A DNA stretch of 64,000 nucleotides from Angiostrongylus vasorum (Eukaryota > Nematoda > Chromadorea > Rhabditida > Metastrongylidae), in assembly GCA_018806985.1 (NCBI GenBank), contig JADANN010000375.1, positions 930,001-994,000 on the forward strand. Reading direction: 5' to 3'. Made by a program: the position numbers and the translations under genes. The notes below the pieces were generated by a model. That model saw only the letters and a list, made by a program, of their open reading frames with translations. It searched no databases and had not been told where the DNA came from. How positions within the stretch are numbered: position 1 is the first letter of the stretch; each line of letters opens with the position of its first letter. Below, one piece after another: positions 62,703-64,000 of this stretch.

Positions 62703-62990
62703 GGCGCATGTGGCGCAGTGATTGGAGGCACACTGCAATATATGTGCGGTCGACCCAACGCCCCAGGCCCACCAAGCTCTCCATCCCTCCGGGCCCTGCA
62801 AACTGGCGCTAGTTTTGTCTGTGAGAATAGAAGCACAGACTCGGTACATAGATAGGCCATCGCGAGTCATTGTAAAGGCCAGACAGATATGCATTCGGTC
62901 ACCTCCAACGATGCTTAAAGAAGTCGAATGCTTGGCGCATCCCTTAGGGATTGATCAACGCTGAGAGCTTCATCTTTTTTTATCCTTTTA
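62703..62990 (+). repeat. SINE1 copy
   Basis: Head GCATGTGGCGCAGTGATTGG, box B-like GGTCGACCC, body blocks with scattered changes, TTTTATCCTTTTACC tail. It is preceded by a crumb of the palindrome arm (GGTTGTATTTCACATAACAC, 62671). Confidence 0.82.
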
Positions 62991-63369
62991 CCCCCGCAAT
63001 TGAAAAAAGAAAATGCAGTAGACAAAAAACTGGAATATCTCGTAGATATTTTGCACGGTTGCTCATTTTGTACACTTTTGTAGCCACATGCATTTCGTCT
63101 AATCAATAGCAGGTTTTCTTCCCAGGACCGACTTTTTTATTAACCTCGACATTGGTCCAACAATTATTTATATTCGTGTTGACCAAGCACTAACTGTTCT
63201 TTACTGAGAGAAAAGCTGATTTTTCGATGACTTTTCATGCGAAATCGGCCAAAACATCAGCTTTTCCGTGAATAAAGATTAAGGTAACACCCCCGTGTTT
63301 GCTCAACAAGAACATAAAGAATCACCGGATGTTATTATATTTCATCCTTTTTCTTAATCTCAAAAATTT
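62991..63369. other. unannotated
   Basis: No recognised repeat. AT-rich. Confidence 0.4.
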
Positions 63370-63815
63370 CCCAATATTACCAACTGTGTCACTCATTAGC
63401 AAAAGTAATGTCAATTTTTTTTTCGAAATATCGTGTGCGAGTATTATACAAACGACTTACGAGGACACCGTGACTGCATGTGATTGATACTTATTGATTG
63501 CAAAGTTAGGCCCTCATTCTCTACAGTGACCTGTAGTTATCGATTTACTTTATACTTTCACCACTCCTATAGATCAGTTCATTTCTTTATAATTTCTCTC
63601 TGCCTCATTCGTATTTCGCAAGGTCTTTGTGATTTGTGTATCTCATAATAATCATACACGACAATCCGTCTGCCTCTATCTGCTCAGGCTGTCCTTTCTC
63701 CTAGGTAACGGGCTTCGATCTCTGCACTCATTTATCTGATCGTAAAAGCCTCTCCATTGTTTTGTTTCTCAAATGAGACTTCGAAACCATAATTTAGTTA
63801 TGTACCTACAGAAGC
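63370..63815 (+). repeat. right copy of a diverged ~500-bp duplication
   Basis: Matches 61440-61935: GCGAGTATTATACAAACGAC, GATTGATACTTATTGATTGC, GGCTGTCCTTTCTCCTAGGT, CTCCATTGTTTTGTTTCTCA, ending at a CTACAG acceptor-like site. A host sequence duplicated about 1.9 kb apart. Confidence 0.65.
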
Positions 63816-63821
63816 TAAAGG

Positions 63822-64000
63822 TGCGCGTGTAGTCAGTGCTTGGGGGGCGCTCACCAATACACATGGGAACCATCCCCCCGCACGCCACGTTCACCAAGCC
63901 TTCCGTCCCTCCGCTGTCGGCAAATTAGTACCAGACTTGCCTGTGAGGATAGCAGCACCGATTCGATACATCGGTATTCCACGGCGAGTCATTGTAAAGA
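63822..64000 (+). repeat. SINE1 copy, cut by the window end
   Basis: Head GCGCGTGTAGTCAGTGCTTG, then GGCAAATTAGTACCAGAC and GATAGCAGCACCGATTCGAT. The 3' part lies beyond the window. Confidence 0.8.

Overview
The window looks like gene-poor, repeat-rich nuclear DNA of a parasitic nematode, most likely a strongylid such as a hookworm. The evidence is pieces of nematode-type serpentine chemoreceptor genes with long introns and short TTTCAG-type acceptors, RTE-type LINEs, Penelope-like retroelements (PLE) with a GIY-YIG endonuclease, a mariner relic and several tRNA-derived SINE families. The species assignment is inference. There are no operons, bacterial genes, rRNA genes or canonical tRNA genes. 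Almost every reading frame longer than 60 codons is a transposon fragment, an exon or a chance frame. || Host genes: two paralogous Str-like chemoreceptor genes lie head-to-tail on the minus strand. Gene 1 (about 2.9-14.35 kb) has five recognisable exons. Gene 2 (about 20.3-34.7 kb) has exons 2-5, and I could not find its first exon. Exon lengths and intron phases match between the two, while the introns (1-5 kb) are stuffed with different transposons. Each gene carries an apparent +1 frameshift in an A/T homopolymer inside the same exon. A third, more degraded receptor-like set of minus-strand exons lies at about 44.3-51.9 kb and is interrupted by an RTE element and, in its last exon, by a palindromic element. 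Weaker exon candidates occur at 15.9, 50.6, 60.2-60.7 and 62.4-62.6 kb. || Mobile elements: PLE copies lie at 0-1.3, 27.2-29.0 (a head-to-head pair), 54.6-55.3 and 58.0-60.0 kb. RTE fragments lie at 3.2-4.9, 6.6, 21.6-25.7 (head-to-head), 35.2-35.8, 40.5-43.3 (nearly full length) and 48.4-50.5 kb. A mariner relic is at 32.6-33.6 kb. SINE1 (at least 11 copies), SINE2 (about 9 copies), a palindromic tRNA-like family (4-5 foldbacks plus single arms) and a fourth repeat family (R3, 4 copies) fill the rest. A (TTA)n microsatellite of about 1.08 kb and a minisatellite with a unit of about 57 bp lie at 38.5-39.9 kb. || The most interesting signal is a recurring compact motif: a short stem, CTGANGA, a 4-bp hairpin, GAAACGTC (or GTT), then the complementary short stem. 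It fits the known stem-III-less hammerhead ribozyme variants of Penelope-like elements that are reported to cleave as dimers. It occurs at PLE ends and also in a separate ~320-bp non-autonomous family, one copy of which has a clear 13-bp target-site duplication inside an RTE, as expected for a retrozyme-like element.
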